Shown here piece by piece: positions 29,005 through 37,933 of a DNA stretch of 64,000 nt. The stretch is from Arthrobacter oryzae (GTDB lineage Bacteria; Actinomycetota; Actinomycetes; Actinomycetales; Micrococcaceae). The number at the start of each line of letters is the position of its first letter. The stretch's first letter is position 1. The notes beneath the pieces were generated by a model. The model was given only the letters and a program-made list of their open reading frames with translations, was not told where the DNA came from and made no database searches. The stretch spans positions 1,550,001 to 1,614,000 of the forward strand of contig NZ_CP132204.1 of assembly GCF_030718995.1 (NCBI RefSeq), read 5' to 3'. The translations under genes and the position numbers were made by a program.

Positions 29005-29985
29005 TCAGTAGGCAAGGGCGCGGTCCAGCGCCTCCAGGATGCGGTCGATGTCCGGCAGGTAGTCCTCTTCCACCTTGGCCACGGGATAGGGCATGTGGAA
29101 GCCGCCCACCCGAATCACGGGGGCTTCGAGGGACAGGAACGCCCGCTCACTGACGCGGGCCGCGATTTCGCCGCCGATGCCGCCGAACGTCGGTGCCTCA
29201 TGGGCCACGATGAGCCGGCCCGTCTTCTTGACGGAGTCCGTGACGGTGTCGAAATCGATCGGTGAGATGGACCGCAGGTCAATGACCTCCACGCTGCGGC
29301 CATCCTCGGCGGCGGCGCCGGCAGCGGCGAGCGCAACCGGCACCAGCGGGCCGTAAGCCACCACGGTGGCGTCCGTGCCTTCGCGTAGGACATGGGCCTT
29401 GAACGGGTCGCCCGAGGGGCCGGGCGATTCGGTGTCGACCTCGCCTTTGAGCCAGTAGCGCCGCTTGGGCTCGAAGACGATCACGGGGTCCTGGCAGTCG
29501 ACGGCCTGCTGGATCATCCAGTAGGCGTCGTGCGGGTTGGACGGGGTGATGATGCGCAGTCCTGCGGTGTGGGCGAACAGCGCCTCCGGGGACTCCGAGT
29601 GGTGCTCGATGGAGCCGATGCCGCCGCCGTACGGGATGCGGATGACGACGGGCACCGTGAGGTTTCCGTTGCTGCGTGAGTGCATCTTGGCCAGCTGCGT
29701 GGTGATCTGGTTGAAGCCCGGGAAAACGAAGCCGTCAAACTGGATCTCGCAGACCGGCAGGTAGCCGCTCAGGGCAAGTCCGATCGCCGTGCCGATGATG
29801 CCCGACTCTGCCAGCGGAGTGTCCACCACGCGGTCGGCGCCGAATTCGCCGATCAGCCCGTCGGTGACACGGTAGACGCCGCCGAGCGGACCGATGTCCT
29901 CACCCATGAGCAGGGTGCGGGGGTTGTTGTTCAGCGTCGCGCGCAGGCCCTCATTGATGGCCTTGGCGATGGTCATGGTGGTCAT
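29005..29985 (-). CDS. 2-oxoacid dehydrogenase E1 component, beta subunit
   Basis: A 326-residue subunit that completes the thiamine-diphosphate active site with E1alpha. Motifs include [20 protein letters not shown] at the N-terminus (conserved Glu), [14 protein letters not shown], the [15 protein letters not shown] catalytic-loop histidine, and [13 protein letters not shown]. Its ATG overlaps the E1alpha stop (ATGA), giving strict coupling of the two subunits. Confidence 0.94.
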   Translation of the reverse strand: MTTMTIAKAINEGLRATLNNNPRTLLMGEDIGPLGGVYRVTDGLIGEFGADRVVDTPLAESGIIGTAIGLALSGYLPVCEIQFDGFVFPGFNQITTQLAKMHSRSNGNLTVPVVIRIPYGGGIGSIEHHSESPEALFAHTAGLRIITPSNPHDAYWMIQQAVDCQDPVIVFEPKRRYWLKGEVDTESPGPSGDPFKAHVLREGTDATVVAYGPLVPVALAAAGAAAEDGRSVEVIDLRSISPIDFDTVTDSVKKTGRLIVAHEAPTFGGIGGEIAARVSERAFLSLEAPVIRVGGFHMPYPVAKVEEDYLPDIDRILEALDRALAY

Positions 29986-31244
29986 CGGTTGGCTGCCCCG
30001 TCTGTATTTGCCTCGGCGGCTTTTACGTCGGCTGTTTCTGATTCATCAGCGAATCCCGCACTGTATTCCTCGAACCAGGCCAGCTCTTCGGCCACGAGCG
30101 GGTGGGCCTCGGCATACGTGTTGGCGAACGCCGTCCGGATGTCCGGGGTTTCGAGGTCGTGGGTGGTCTTGCGCACGTACGCGGCGAGCTCATCGCCGTC
30201 GGCCTTGACCTTGGCGAAGAAGGCGTCGTCGGCCAGCCCCTCGGCGCGAAGGTACTTCTCCAGGCGTTCGAGGGGGTCCTTCGCCCGCCACTGCGCTTCC
30301 TCTTCGGAGCCGCGGTATTTCGTGGGATCATCGGCGGTGGTGTGGGCGCCCACCCGGTACGTGAAGGCCTCGATCAGTACCGGGCTCTTTCCTTCACGGG
30401 CGCGTTCCAGTGCCCACTCCGTCACGGCATGGACTGCGATGACGTCGTTGCCGTCCACGCGGATTCCCGGGAAGCCGTAGCCCTTGGCGCGATCGGCCAG
30501 CGGGACGCGGGTTTGCACGGTGCTGGGCACCGAGATGGCCCAGTGGTTGTTCTGGCAGAAGAAGACCACCGGCGCGTTGTACGACGACGCGAACACCATC
30601 GACTCGTGCACGTCGCCCTCGGAGCTGGCGCCGTCCCCGAAGTAGACCATGACGGCGGCCTTGGGCTCCTGCGGCTGGCCCGGGGTGGCGTTGGCGGCCG
30701 CAAGCTTCTGGTCCCGCTGGATGCCCATGGCGTAGCCGACAGCATGCGGAGTCTGCGCCGCCAGGACCAGGGTGTAGAGGTGGAAGTTGGTGTCCTTGGG
30801 GTTCCAGCCCCCGTTGGACACGCCGCGGAACTGGCGCAGCAGCTCGGCCAGGTCTACGTTGCGGGTCAGGGCGACACCGTGTTCGCGGTAGGTGGGGAAA
30901 ATGTAGTCCTGCGGCTGGCTTGCCCGCCCTGAACCGATCTGCGCCGCCTCCTGGCCGGTGAGGGGAACCCACAGGGCCAGCTGGCCCTGGCGCTGCAGCG
31001 CAGTGGCTTCCTGGTCGAACCGCCGGATGGCCGCCATGTCCGCGTAGAAACCGCGCAGCTTTTCAGCGTCGAGCCGGTTGGCGTATTCCGAGAAGACCGG
31101 GTCCTCGCCCATGGCGCCGTCCGGCCCCAGGAGCTGGACCATGGGGGCGTCGGGCGCACCCAGCACGGCCTCGGCTTCCGCCTCGAGCTGATCGTCTACC
31201 CCGGTTCCGTCGAACTCGGTAGCGGGCAGATGTGTGGCGCCCAT
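29982..31244 (-). CDS. 2-oxoacid dehydrogenase E1 component, alpha subunit
   Basis: A 420-residue thiamine-diphosphate-binding subunit that decarboxylates branched-chain 2-oxo acids. The ThDP motif runs from GDGASSEGDVHE to the FFCQNNHW asparagine pair. YRVGAHTTADDPTKYR marks the branched-chain rather than the pyruvate branch. The protein has an acidic N-terminal extension of about 45 residues and an acidic C-tail. AGGAGA sits five bases before the ATG. It is first in the E1alpha-E1beta-E2 order, behind a palindromic operator. Confidence 0.93.
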   Translation of the reverse strand: MGATHLPATEFDGTGVDDQLEAEAEAVLGAPDAPMVQLLGPDGAMGEDPVFSEYANRLDAEKLRGFYADMAAIRRFDQEATALQRQGQLALWVPLTGQEAAQIGSGRASQPQDYIFPTYREHGVALTRNVDLAELLRQFRGVSNGGWNPKDTNFHLYTLVLAAQTPHAVGYAMGIQRDQKLAAANATPGQPQEPKAAVMVYFGDGASSEGDVHESMVFASSYNAPVVFFCQNNHWAISVPSTVQTRVPLADRAKGYGFPGIRVDGNDVIAVHAVTEWALERAREGKSPVLIEAFTYRVGAHTTADDPTKYRGSEEEAQWRAKDPLERLEKYLRAEGLADDAFFAKVKADGDELAAYVRKTTHDLETPDIRTAFANTYAEAHPLVAEELAWFEEYSAGFADESETADVKAAEANTDGAANR

Positions 31245-31291
31245 ACCGTCTCCTTGCTTGCCGCACCTGAATGCGTCGCAATCTCGCTGGG

Positions 31292-31333
31292 ATATATGCC
31301 GGGTCAGGAATACATTCCCGGTCCGGCATATAT
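31292..31333. promoter_or_regulatory. Perfect 11-bp inverted repeat upstream of the 2-oxoacid dehydrogenase operon
   Basis: ATATATGCCGG (31292-31302) and CCGGCATATAT (31323-31333) are perfect complements 31 bases apart, three helical turns. They lie 48-89 bases upstream of the E1alpha ATG in the only non-coding stretch before the operon. The arms are AT-rich in a GC-rich context and likely overlap the promoter. This looks like a pair of half-sites for a dimeric or Lrp-type regulator; the protein is not known. Confidence 0.6.
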
Positions 31334-31393
31334 TTTGGCTTACTGTCCCTTACTTTATCCGCAGTAGGCGGACGCCGGGGGTTATGTTAAGCG

Positions 31394-32512
31394 CTAGGAA
31401 CGCCGTGGCGGCTTTGTATAGTCCGTACAGAGCTCGAGGAAACGGGTGTTCGCTTCCGCCTCGCCGATGCTCACCCTGACCCCCTCATTGCCGAATGCCC
31501 GGACGGACAGGGCGCGCGCTCCCGCCAGTGCTGCGAATTCCGCGCTGTTTTCACCCAGATCGAGCCACACAAAGTTGCCCTGTGCGTCCGGTACAAACCA
31601 GCCGAGATCCCGCAGTCCCGCCGTGACGCGGTCGCGCTCATCCACCAGGCTTTGTACCCTTTCTACAACCTGGCTGAAGTTCTGCAAGGAAGTGACCGCT
31701 GCCCGCTCGGCGATCTGGGAGACGGCGAAAGGCGTAGCAGCTACGCGGAGATGCTGCGTGAGGTCCGGGTTGGAGACGCTGTAGCCAACGCGAAGGCCAG
31801 CCAGCCCGTGCGCCTTGGAGAAGGTCCGCAGGACCACCACGTTGGGGTACTTGCGGTACATCTCAATGCCGTCCACGGCGTTTCCGGCACGCACGAACTC
31901 CTGGTAGGCCTCGTCGATGACAATGACGACGTCGGACGGGACGGACCGGATGAACCGTTCCGTTTCTTCCTTCTCGAGGATGGGCCCCGTCGGGTTGTTC
32001 GGTGTGCAGAGCAGGATGACCTTTGTCCTTGCGGTGACTGCGGCGGCCATGGCATCAAGGTCGTGGCGCCCGTCCGCGGTCAGGGGGATCCGGACGCTTT
32101 CAGCACCGGCCAGCCCGACAGAGATGGGATAGGCCTCGAAGGACCGCCAGGCGTAGATTACTTCGTCGGCTTTGCCGTCGTCGTTCTGTCCGGCAAAGGT
32201 CACCAGCAGCTGGTTCAGGGCGCCCAGGCTGCCGGCACCCGTGACGATGTCCTCGGCCGGGACCTGCAGGAACTCCGAGAGCGCGCCGCGGAGCTTGCTG
32301 CTCAGGGGATCCGGGTAGCGGTTGAAGTCGGTCTGGTCCGCGATGGCCTGCAACACTGCAGGGATGGGCGGAAGCGGGTTCTCGTTGGATGACAGTTTGT
32401 AGCTGGAAAGGCCCTCGACGGCGGCAGGAGGCTTACCGGCGGCATAGCGCGGAAGCCTGTCCACCACCGGGCGGGGCCTGATTCCGCCGGCGGGGTTCTC
32501 TGGTGAAGTCAT
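31394..32512 (-). CDS. HisC-like histidinol-phosphate/aromatic aminotransferase
   Basis: A 372-residue fold-type I aminotransferase. It shows YKLSSNENPLPPIPAV, LCTPNNPTGPI, VVIVIDEAYQEFV, the PLP lysine in LRTFSKAHGLAGLRVGY, and the C-terminal arginine in EGVRVSIGE. This is the HisC2/aromatic aminotransferase (Pat) branch typical of a second copy outside the his operon, so phenylalanine or tyrosine synthesis is more likely than histidine. TAGGCT ends seven bases before the ATG, suggesting leaderless transcription. Confidence 0.85.
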   Translation of the reverse strand: MTSPENPAGGIRPRPVVDRLPRYAAGKPPAAVEGLSSYKLSSNENPLPPIPAVLQAIADQTDFNRYPDPLSSKLRGALSEFLQVPAEDIVTGAGSLGALNQLLVTFAGQNDDGKADEVIYAWRSFEAYPISVGLAGAESVRIPLTADGRHDLDAMAAAVTARTKVILLCTPNNPTGPILEKEETERFIRSVPSDVVIVIDEAYQEFVRAGNAVDGIEMYRKYPNVVVLRTFSKAHGLAGLRVGYSVSNPDLTQHLRVAATPFAVSQIAERAAVTSLQNFSQVVERVQSLVDERDRVTAGLRDLGWFVPDAQGNFVWLDLGENSAEFAALAGARALSVRAFGNEGVRVSIGEAEANTRFLELCTDYTKPPRRS

Positions 32513-32572
32513 GCCAACTAGCCTACTTCTCCACTCCTGCCGCTTTCCTCTCCCGTGTGAAAGCATGGGGCC

Positions 32573-32998
32573 ATGTTTTCTTTCATCGTGCGGGTCCTCA
32601 TCAACGGCCTGGCTCTCTGGATTGCGAGCTGGATCCTGCCGGGCCTGGATATCTCCACCGCCGCAACGACCGAAGCCGTTGCGCAGGGTGGCGTGACACA
32701 GGGAACCGACCCGCTGGGCATCGCTCTTGCCTACCTGTTCATCGGCCTGATCTTCGGGCTGGTCAACGCCCTGGTGCGGCCGATTGTCAGCCTGCTGTCC
32801 CTGCCGATCACCATCCTGACGCTTGGGCTGTTCACCATCGTCATCAATGCGGCGATGCTGTACCTGACGTCCTGGCTGAGCAGCTACACCCCGGTCAAAT
32901 TCACCATTGACTCCTTCTTCTGGACCGCGGTGCTGGCAGCAATCATCATCACGGTGGTTTCCCTTGTGGCCGGCAAAATTACCGGCGTCCGCCGGTAG
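32573..32998 (+). CDS. YvlD/phage-holin-IV-type four-helix membrane protein
   Basis: A 141-residue membrane protein with four hydrophobic helices and the family signature GLVNALVRPIVSLLSLPITILTLGLF. The role of this widespread family is not established; in Bacillus YvlD belongs to an envelope-stress operon. There is no sign of a phage. It is divergent from the HisC-like gene (60-base gap) and converges on the hydrolase gene. Confidence 0.85.
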   Translation: MFSFIVRVLINGLALWIASWILPGLDISTAATTEAVAQGGVTQGTDPLGIALAYLFIGLIFGLVNALVRPIVSLLSLPITILTLGLFTIVINAAMLYLTSWLSSYTPVKFTIDSFFWTAVLAAIIITVVSLVAGKITGVRR

Positions 32999-33003
32999 GG
33001 TGG

Positions 33004-34428
33004 CTAGCGTGCAACCCATCGGGCCGCGCCCGGCGGCGGGCCGGGCTGGCGATCGGCCGTAATCTGGGCTTCGCGGTTCACTGCAAAGCGGGTCGCCGTT
33101 GCGGCACCGCCCACACCCACCACTCCGGCGAGGACTGCCGTGTTGGCCACCAGGGACGGGTCCCCGCTCGCGGCAACCGTTCTCGCCGCTGCCTCGTAAT
33201 TTTCCAGGTTGTGGCCAGGCCCGAGGCCGGGGTCTTTTCCGTCGGGGGTGACCACCCTGTCCGTGAGCGTGACGGTGACCCTGTCCCGGGTGTCCGCGTT
33301 CGGAATACCGTCGCTGCCGGGGACCCAGTCCTGGCGGTGTTCAAGGTGGAGGGACGTGATTCCGGCTGCCGGGGTAATCCCGCCCACCGGCGAACCGGCC
33401 GTCAGTACATATTTCAGGTCGAATTCGGCGAGGAACGCCTTGTCGCTGCTGAGGTTCATGGCATGCGCGCCGCCCTGGCTGTAGCCGACGGCCACTACCT
33501 GGTCCCCCTTGGATGCCCCGGCCTGGCGCAAGGCGGACGCAACAGCGGCATTGAGCTGCTCCGAGCCATATCCCAGTGCCTCCACAATTCCGGCCTCATC
33601 CAGCGGGTTCACTCCGCCGGGCGGATCCGTGGGCTGCGTCCCGGGGACAATGACGATGAATGCCTTACGCCCGCCGTTCTCGACCTGGACCACCTCGATT
33701 GTTCCGTGCCCGTCCGCGTCCAGCTCCCGGAGCCGGGCGAGCAGGCCCGCCGGGGAGGTGTCGACGTCGACGTCGCGCGTCAGTTCCTCTACCGCAGTGA
33801 CCGGCCTGGGTTTCAACTGGGGGAAATGGTTCTCCGCCAACCTGCGAAGGACGGGACCCGTTGCTGACATGTACCGCCCTGCGGCCAGCTCTGCGGCCAT
33901 GGCCCGGGCAAGGTCCTCCTTCGCCATGGTGGTCAGCAGCCCGATTGCCACCGGCAGCGCGAGGGCCTCCGCTGCATCACGGCTGGGGTAGTTTGCCCGG
34001 GTAAGATCCACGAACAACAAGGGCAGGAAGTTCCAGCCGTCCTGCGGGAGCCGGAACCCTGCCACCGAAAGGGACTCCGCTCTTTCGTAGTCGCGGTGGC
34101 TTGCGCGGACCTGGTCGCCGAGGCGCTGGAGTGCTTCCCTGACAGCACGTACCGATTGGCAACCTTCGCCCACTGCTATCAGTGCTGCGGTCCCGCTGGG
34201 CCGCGGCTCGTACTGGTAGGGACACAGCTCTTCCCAAATCCGCCGCACTCCGACCTCGATGGTGGCGAGTTCGTCGGCCATGCCGTCCAGCTCGGCCACA
34301 CCCGCCATGAGTTCCTCCAGCTGGAAGCGTATACCGCCCACTCCGCCACGGATCCGCATGGTGCCTTCGGTTGCCAGTTCCAGGGGCCCCAGCGGTCCGC
34401 CGCTTCCGGAGGGGGTGGCCTCGGCCAT
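33004..34428 (-). CDS. Alpha/beta hydrolase with helical N-terminal domain, putative secreted effector
   Basis: A 474-residue protein. Residues 1 to about 230 are helical and Ala/Glu-rich and resemble the long helical domain of WXG100-linked effectors; there is no classical signal peptide. The rest is an alpha/beta hydrolase fold with VIVPGTQP (oxyanion side), the nucleophile elbow GYSQGG (Ser about residue 330), and LTAGSPVGG. A late histidine lies in DPGLGPGHNLENYE. Esterase or lipase activity is inferred. GGGAGG precedes the ATG, which overlaps the stop of the WXG100-like gene (TGATG), so the two are coupled. Confidence 0.72.
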   Translation of the reverse strand: MAEATPSGSGGPLGPLELATEGTMRIRGGVGGIRFQLEELMAGVAELDGMADELATIEVGVRRIWEELCPYQYEPRPSGTAALIAVGEGCQSVRAVREALQRLGDQVRASHRDYERAESLSVAGFRLPQDGWNFLPLLFVDLTRANYPSRDAAEALALPVAIGLLTTMAKEDLARAMAAELAAGRYMSATGPVLRRLAENHFPQLKPRPVTAVEELTRDVDVDTSPAGLLARLRELDADGHGTIEVVQVENGGRKAFIVIVPGTQPTDPPGGVNPLDEAGIVEALGYGSEQLNAAVASALRQAGASKGDQVVAVGYSQGGAHAMNLSSDKAFLAEFDLKYVLTAGSPVGGITPAAGITSLHLEHRQDWVPGSDGIPNADTRDRVTVTLTDRVVTPDGKDPGLGPGHNLENYEAAARTVAASGDPSLVANTAVLAGVVGVGGAATATRFAVNREAQITADRQPGPPPGAARWVAR

Positions 34429-34733
34429 CAGTAACCTCCCCCTGGAGTCCGCTGGGATGAGACAGGAACCTGCTGTGAATGGCGAAGCACAGCGTCGGAG
34501 GCCGCCATGAGTCGCTCCCGCGCGCGCCCCAGGGCGGCCGCCTGCATGGAGATGGCGGTGCGGTAGGCCTGGCCGGCAGGCGACTGCCACTCGGACAGCT
34601 CAACCCGGCCGAACCTGAGCATCAAGGTGTCGAGGGTGTAGGCGAATGCGGCCACCCGCCAGGCGAGCTGCTGAACCTCGAAGCTCCGCGAGGCGCACGC
34701 ATTGGCATCTGCCGCGGTGATACTGCCGCTCAT
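34428..34733 (-). CDS. WXG100/ESAT-6-like small protein
   Basis: A 101-residue protein, predicted as two helices with a turn at VELSEWQSPAGQAYR, where a Trp followed by a Gly matches the W-x-G-type turn of type VII secretion substrates (spacing is W-Q-S-P-A-G rather than W-x-G). It lies immediately upstream of, and coupled to, the hydrolase gene, as expected for a secretion partner or chaperone. AGGAGA is seven bases before the ATG. No EccC-type secretion genes are in the window. Confidence 0.65.
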   Translation of the reverse strand: MSGSITAADANACASRSFEVQQLAWRVAAFAYTLDTLMLRFGRVELSEWQSPAGQAYRTAISMQAAALGRARERLMAASDAVLRHSQQVPVSSQRTPGGGY

Positions 34734-34750
34734 TCGAAATCTCCTGACCG

Positions 34751-34782
34751 TGTCTGTCTTGGTGTCTGTCTTGGTGTCTGTT
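34751..34782. repeat. Tandem 12-bp repeat in the 5' region of the WXG100-like gene
   Basis: TGTCTGTCTTGG occurs twice and is followed by a partial third copy. It lies 18-50 bases upstream of the WXG100-like ATG. It could be slippage-prone and alter spacing of upstream control sites. Confidence 0.85.
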
Positions 34783-34938
34783 CGATGATGACGACGCTAC
34801 GTAGCGGGACTGCCTGCCGGAACTGGCGTCGTCGGCTATGTGGACAACGAACGAGGCCCGGAGCCTTCACCCCGGGGAGGAAAAGTCACACGGACCCCGC
34901 ACTTAAGGGGCGGCGCGACTTCGTGAAAGAATCAGCAC

Positions 34939-36381
34939 ATGCCTGAAACTGCCGCCACAGCCGATACCCGCACGCCCTCCGGACGCCTGGCCCTTGCCGC
35001 GTCACCGGACCAGATCGCCTTGGGCCCGCTGGACGGCCGCTACCAGTCCGCCGTCGCCCCCCTCGTTGACTACCTGTCCGAGGCGGCGCTCAACCGCGAC
35101 CGCGTGGCCGTCGAAGTTGAATGGCTCATCCACCTGACCAGCAACAACGTGCTCCCCGGCGCCGGTCCGCTGACCCAGGACCAGCAGGACCAGCTCCGCG
35201 CCATCGTCACGGAATTCGACGCCGCGTCGGTCACCGAACTGGCCGACATCGAGGCCGTGACGGTGCACGATGTCAAAGCCGTGGAGTACTACATCGGCCG
35301 CCGGCTCCCGGCCATCGGCATTGAGCACCTCACCGCCATGGTCCACTTCGGCTGCACGTCCGAGGACATCAACAACCTTTCCTACGCCCTCGGCGTTAAG
35401 GGTGCTGTGGAGGACGTGTGGCTGCCCGCGGCCCGTGCCCTGGTGACCCAGATCAGCAAAATGGCCGAGGACAACCGCGCGGTTCCCATGCTGTCCCGCA
35501 CGCACGGCCAGCCCGCCACCCCCACCACGCTGGGCAAGGAACTGGCCGTCATCGCGCACCGCCTGACCCGCCAGCTGGACCGGATCGCCAAGACCGAATA
35601 CCTGGGCAAGATCAACGGCGCCACCGGCACCTACGCCGCCCACGTCGCTTCCGTCCCCGGCGCCGACTGGCAGCACGTGGCCAAGTCCTTCGTCGAGGGC
35701 CTGGACCTGACCTGGAACCCGCTGACCACCCAGATCGAAAGCCACGACTGGCAGGCCGAACTGTACGCCGACGTCGCCCGTTTCAACCGGATCCTGCACA
35801 ACGTCTGCACCGACATCTGGAGCTACATCTCCATCGGCTACTTCGCGCAGATCCCCGTGGCCGGCGCCACGGGATCCTCCACGATGCCGCACAAGGTCAA
35901 CCCGATCCGCTTCGAAAACGCCGAGGCCAACCTGGAGATCTCCTCCGGCCTGCTGGACGTACTGGGCTCCACGCTGGTGACCTCCCGCTGGCAGCGCGAC
36001 CTCACCGACTCCTCCAGCCAGCGCAACATCGGCGTGGCCTTCGGTCACTCCCTCCTTGCCATTTCCAACGTGGCCAAGGGACTGGAGCGCCTGGACGTGG
36101 CCGAAGACGTCCTGGCCGCGGACCTGGACACGAACTGGGAAGTCCTGGGCGAGGCCATCCAGATGGTGATGCGCGCCGAGGCGATTGCCGGCGTCGAAGG
36201 GATGGAAAACCCCTACGAGCGCCTCAAGGACCTGACCCGGGGCCAGCGCGTGGATGCCGCCCGGATGCAGGAATTCGTCCAAAGCCTCGGTCTCTCCGCA
36301 GAAGCCGAAGCCCGGCTGCTGGCCCTGACTCCGGGCAAGTACACGGGCATCGCGGACCAGCTGGTGGACCACCTCAAATGA
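34939..36381 (+). CDS. purB: Adenylosuccinate lyase
   Basis: Catalyses two steps of purine synthesis, releasing fumarate from SAICAR and from adenylosuccinate. The 480-residue protein has VHFGCTSEDINNLSYA (substrate and catalytic His region), SRTHGQPATPTTLGKE (catalytic His), and the fumarase/aspartase signature GSSTMPHKVNPIRFE with the catalytic serine loop. Its length matches the longer PurB class. An AAGAAT six bases before the ATG and the weak ribosome site make a leaderless start possible. It is coupled to the phosphatase gene. Confidence 0.95.
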   Translation: MPETAATADTRTPSGRLALAASPDQIALGPLDGRYQSAVAPLVDYLSEAALNRDRVAVEVEWLIHLTSNNVLPGAGPLTQDQQDQLRAIVTEFDAASVTELADIEAVTVHDVKAVEYYIGRRLPAIGIEHLTAMVHFGCTSEDINNLSYALGVKGAVEDVWLPAARALVTQISKMAEDNRAVPMLSRTHGQPATPTTLGKELAVIAHRLTRQLDRIAKTEYLGKINGATGTYAAHVASVPGADWQHVAKSFVEGLDLTWNPLTTQIESHDWQAELYADVARFNRILHNVCTDIWSYISIGYFAQIPVAGATGSSTMPHKVNPIRFENAEANLEISSGLLDVLGSTLVTSRWQRDLTDSSSQRNIGVAFGHSLLAISNVAKGLERLDVAEDVLAADLDTNWEVLGEAIQMVMRAEAIAGVEGMENPYERLKDLTRGQRVDAARMQEFVQSLGLSAEAEARLLALTPGKYTGIADQLVDHLK

Positions 36382-37049
36382 GGCTCCTGCTCATCCGCCA
36401 CGGCCAGACCCCCGGCAACGTCCTGGGCCAGCTGGACACCGCGCACCCGGGGCCGGGACTCACCGAACTCGGCGAGCAGCAGGCGGAGGCGCTGTCCCGC
36501 GCGTTAGCGAATGAGCGGATCCACGCGCTGTACGCCTCCACCCTGGTCCGGACCCAGATCACCGCTGCGCCGCTTGCCCGACTTCACGGGCTGGACACCG
36601 AGGTGATTCCGGGCATCCACGAGATCGAGGCCGGAGCGCTCGAAAAACTGACCGACCACGAATCGCACAAATGCTACCTGGGCACCATATTTTCCTGGGC
36701 AGACGGCGATCTGGACCGGCGGATGCCCGCGGGGCCGACCGGACGGGACTTCGTCGACCGCTATGACGCCGCGATCGCCATGGTGGCCGAACGGGCTAAC
36801 GGCATCGGTGACTCCGGGGCGGTTGCCGTGGTCAGCCACGGTGCAGCCATCCGGGTGTGGGCTGGCCTGCGGGCAGGAAATATTGAACCGGGCTTTGCCG
36901 CAAAACACGTTCTCAACAACACGGGCATTGTTGCCCTGGAAGGCGCTCCGGACGACGGCTGGGAGCTCATCCACTGGGACGACAGCCCGGTGGGCGGGCT
37001 GGCCCTGGCCGACCCGGGCGCCGGGGACCCCACGGGCAGGCCCGCCTAG
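36378..37049 (+). CDS. Histidine phosphatase family protein
   Basis: A 223-residue phosphoglycerate-mutase-like phosphatase. The phosphorylated histidine is in LLIRHGQTPGN near the N-terminus, and the second catalytic histidine is in VSHGAAIR. The substrate is unknown. Its ATG overlaps the purB stop by four bases (ATGA), a firm sign of an operon. Its TAG stop shares the bases CTAG with the stop of the convergent kinase gene. Confidence 0.88.
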   Translation: MRLLLIRHGQTPGNVLGQLDTAHPGPGLTELGEQQAEALSRALANERIHALYASTLVRTQITAAPLARLHGLDTEVIPGIHEIEAGALEKLTDHESHKCYLGTIFSWADGDLDRRMPAGPTGRDFVDRYDAAIAMVAERANGIGDSGAVAVVSHGAAIRVWAGLRAGNIEPGFAAKHVLNNTGIVALEGAPDDGWELIHWDDSPVGGLALADPGAGDPTGRPA

Positions 37050-37933
37050 CAGTAGCTCCCCGAGCGTGCGGCCACGCGCCGGCGAAGCGGATGCGGCGGC
37101 TGCAGCAGCATGGCAGCCTCAGCCGTGGCCTCCAGCGCCGTCGGGCGGTCGGCCGCGTGCATGGCTGTCATGGATGCCAGCAGCGATTCCCAAGGTGCAC
37201 CAAGGTGCCGGGGTATGGCCGGGCTCCGCTGCGTCCTTGCGACGAGGGACTCGATGGCAGTCCCGGGAAAGGCTTTGGCTCCCGTGAGGCATTCGAGGAG
37301 GACCAGGCCCAGGGCATAGATGTCATCCGCAGGCCGGACTACCCCGCCGCCTGCCTGCTCCGGACTCATGTACTGCACCGTGCCGGAGGATGTCCCCGGC
37401 TCCGGTCTGGTTCCCGCGGGCGCGGCTATGCCGAAGTCGACAATCCGGACCGGGCATTTGCGTAGGTGGCTGAGCAGGAGGTTTGCAGGCTTGATGTCGC
37501 GGTGCACTATCCCGCGCGCATGGAGATGCCGCAGTCCGGACAGGAGCCCTACTGCCCACGGAGCGACCTCAGTTCCGGGTGCGGGACCTGAGCGGATCCT
37601 TTCCGCCAGGCTGCTTCCGTACACAAGCTCCTGGACAAGGAAGGCGCGGCCCGGCCAGGGGCAGTCCCGCGCGGCAGTTCCCTGATCAACGAACCGCACG
37701 AGTGCCGGGTGCCGCACGCCCGCCATCAGTGCGGCCTCGGCGGCTAGCCGCTCCCGATGCCGGTCCCCGGCGAGTGCAGCCACTTTGATGGCGACAGGAC
37801 GGCCGTCCCGCAGGTCGGTGCCGCGGTACACCTCGGCGGTGGCGCCGATGCCGATGCGTTCGTTGAGGAGATAACGCGCGTCCGAAGATTCATCCCGGAT
37901 CTCGCGGGACTGACGTGCGTCCGTCCCCGTCAC
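37046..37933 (-). CDS. Serine/threonine protein kinase, soluble
   Basis: A 295-residue Hanks-type kinase with no membrane helix or sensor domain. It has a glycine loop (IGIGATAEVYRG), the ATP lysine in VAIKVAAL, the catalytic loop VHRDIKPANLLL, DFG in IVDFGIAAP, and SGTVQYMSPEQAGGG. The C-terminus is short and basic. GTG 37933 is chosen because it overlaps the stop of the preceding small gene (GTGA), giving coupled translation; no other ribosome site is seen. The unit is likely MarR-controlled. Substrates are unknown. Confidence 0.82.
   Translation of the reverse strand: MTGTDARQSREIRDESSDARYLLNERIGIGATAEVYRGTDLRDGRPVAIKVAALAGDRHRERLAAEAALMAGVRHPALVRFVDQGTAARDCPWPGRAFLVQELVYGSSLAERIRSGPAPGTEVAPWAVGLLSGLRHLHARGIVHRDIKPANLLLSHLRKCPVRIVDFGIAAPAGTRPEPGTSSGTVQYMSPEQAGGGVVRPADDIYALGLVLLECLTGAKAFPGTAIESLVARTQRSPAIPRHLGAPWESLLASMTAMHAADRPTALEATAEAAMLLQPPHPLRRRVAARSGSYC

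Noticed and set aside
32573-32998. Phage holin
   Set aside because: The family name includes phage holins, but the YvlD-like motif and absence of phage genes favour a housekeeping membrane protein.
35002-36372. Long antisense open frame opposite purB
   Set aside because: It is Gly/Val/Asp-rich, has no motif, and is fully explained by purB codon bias.
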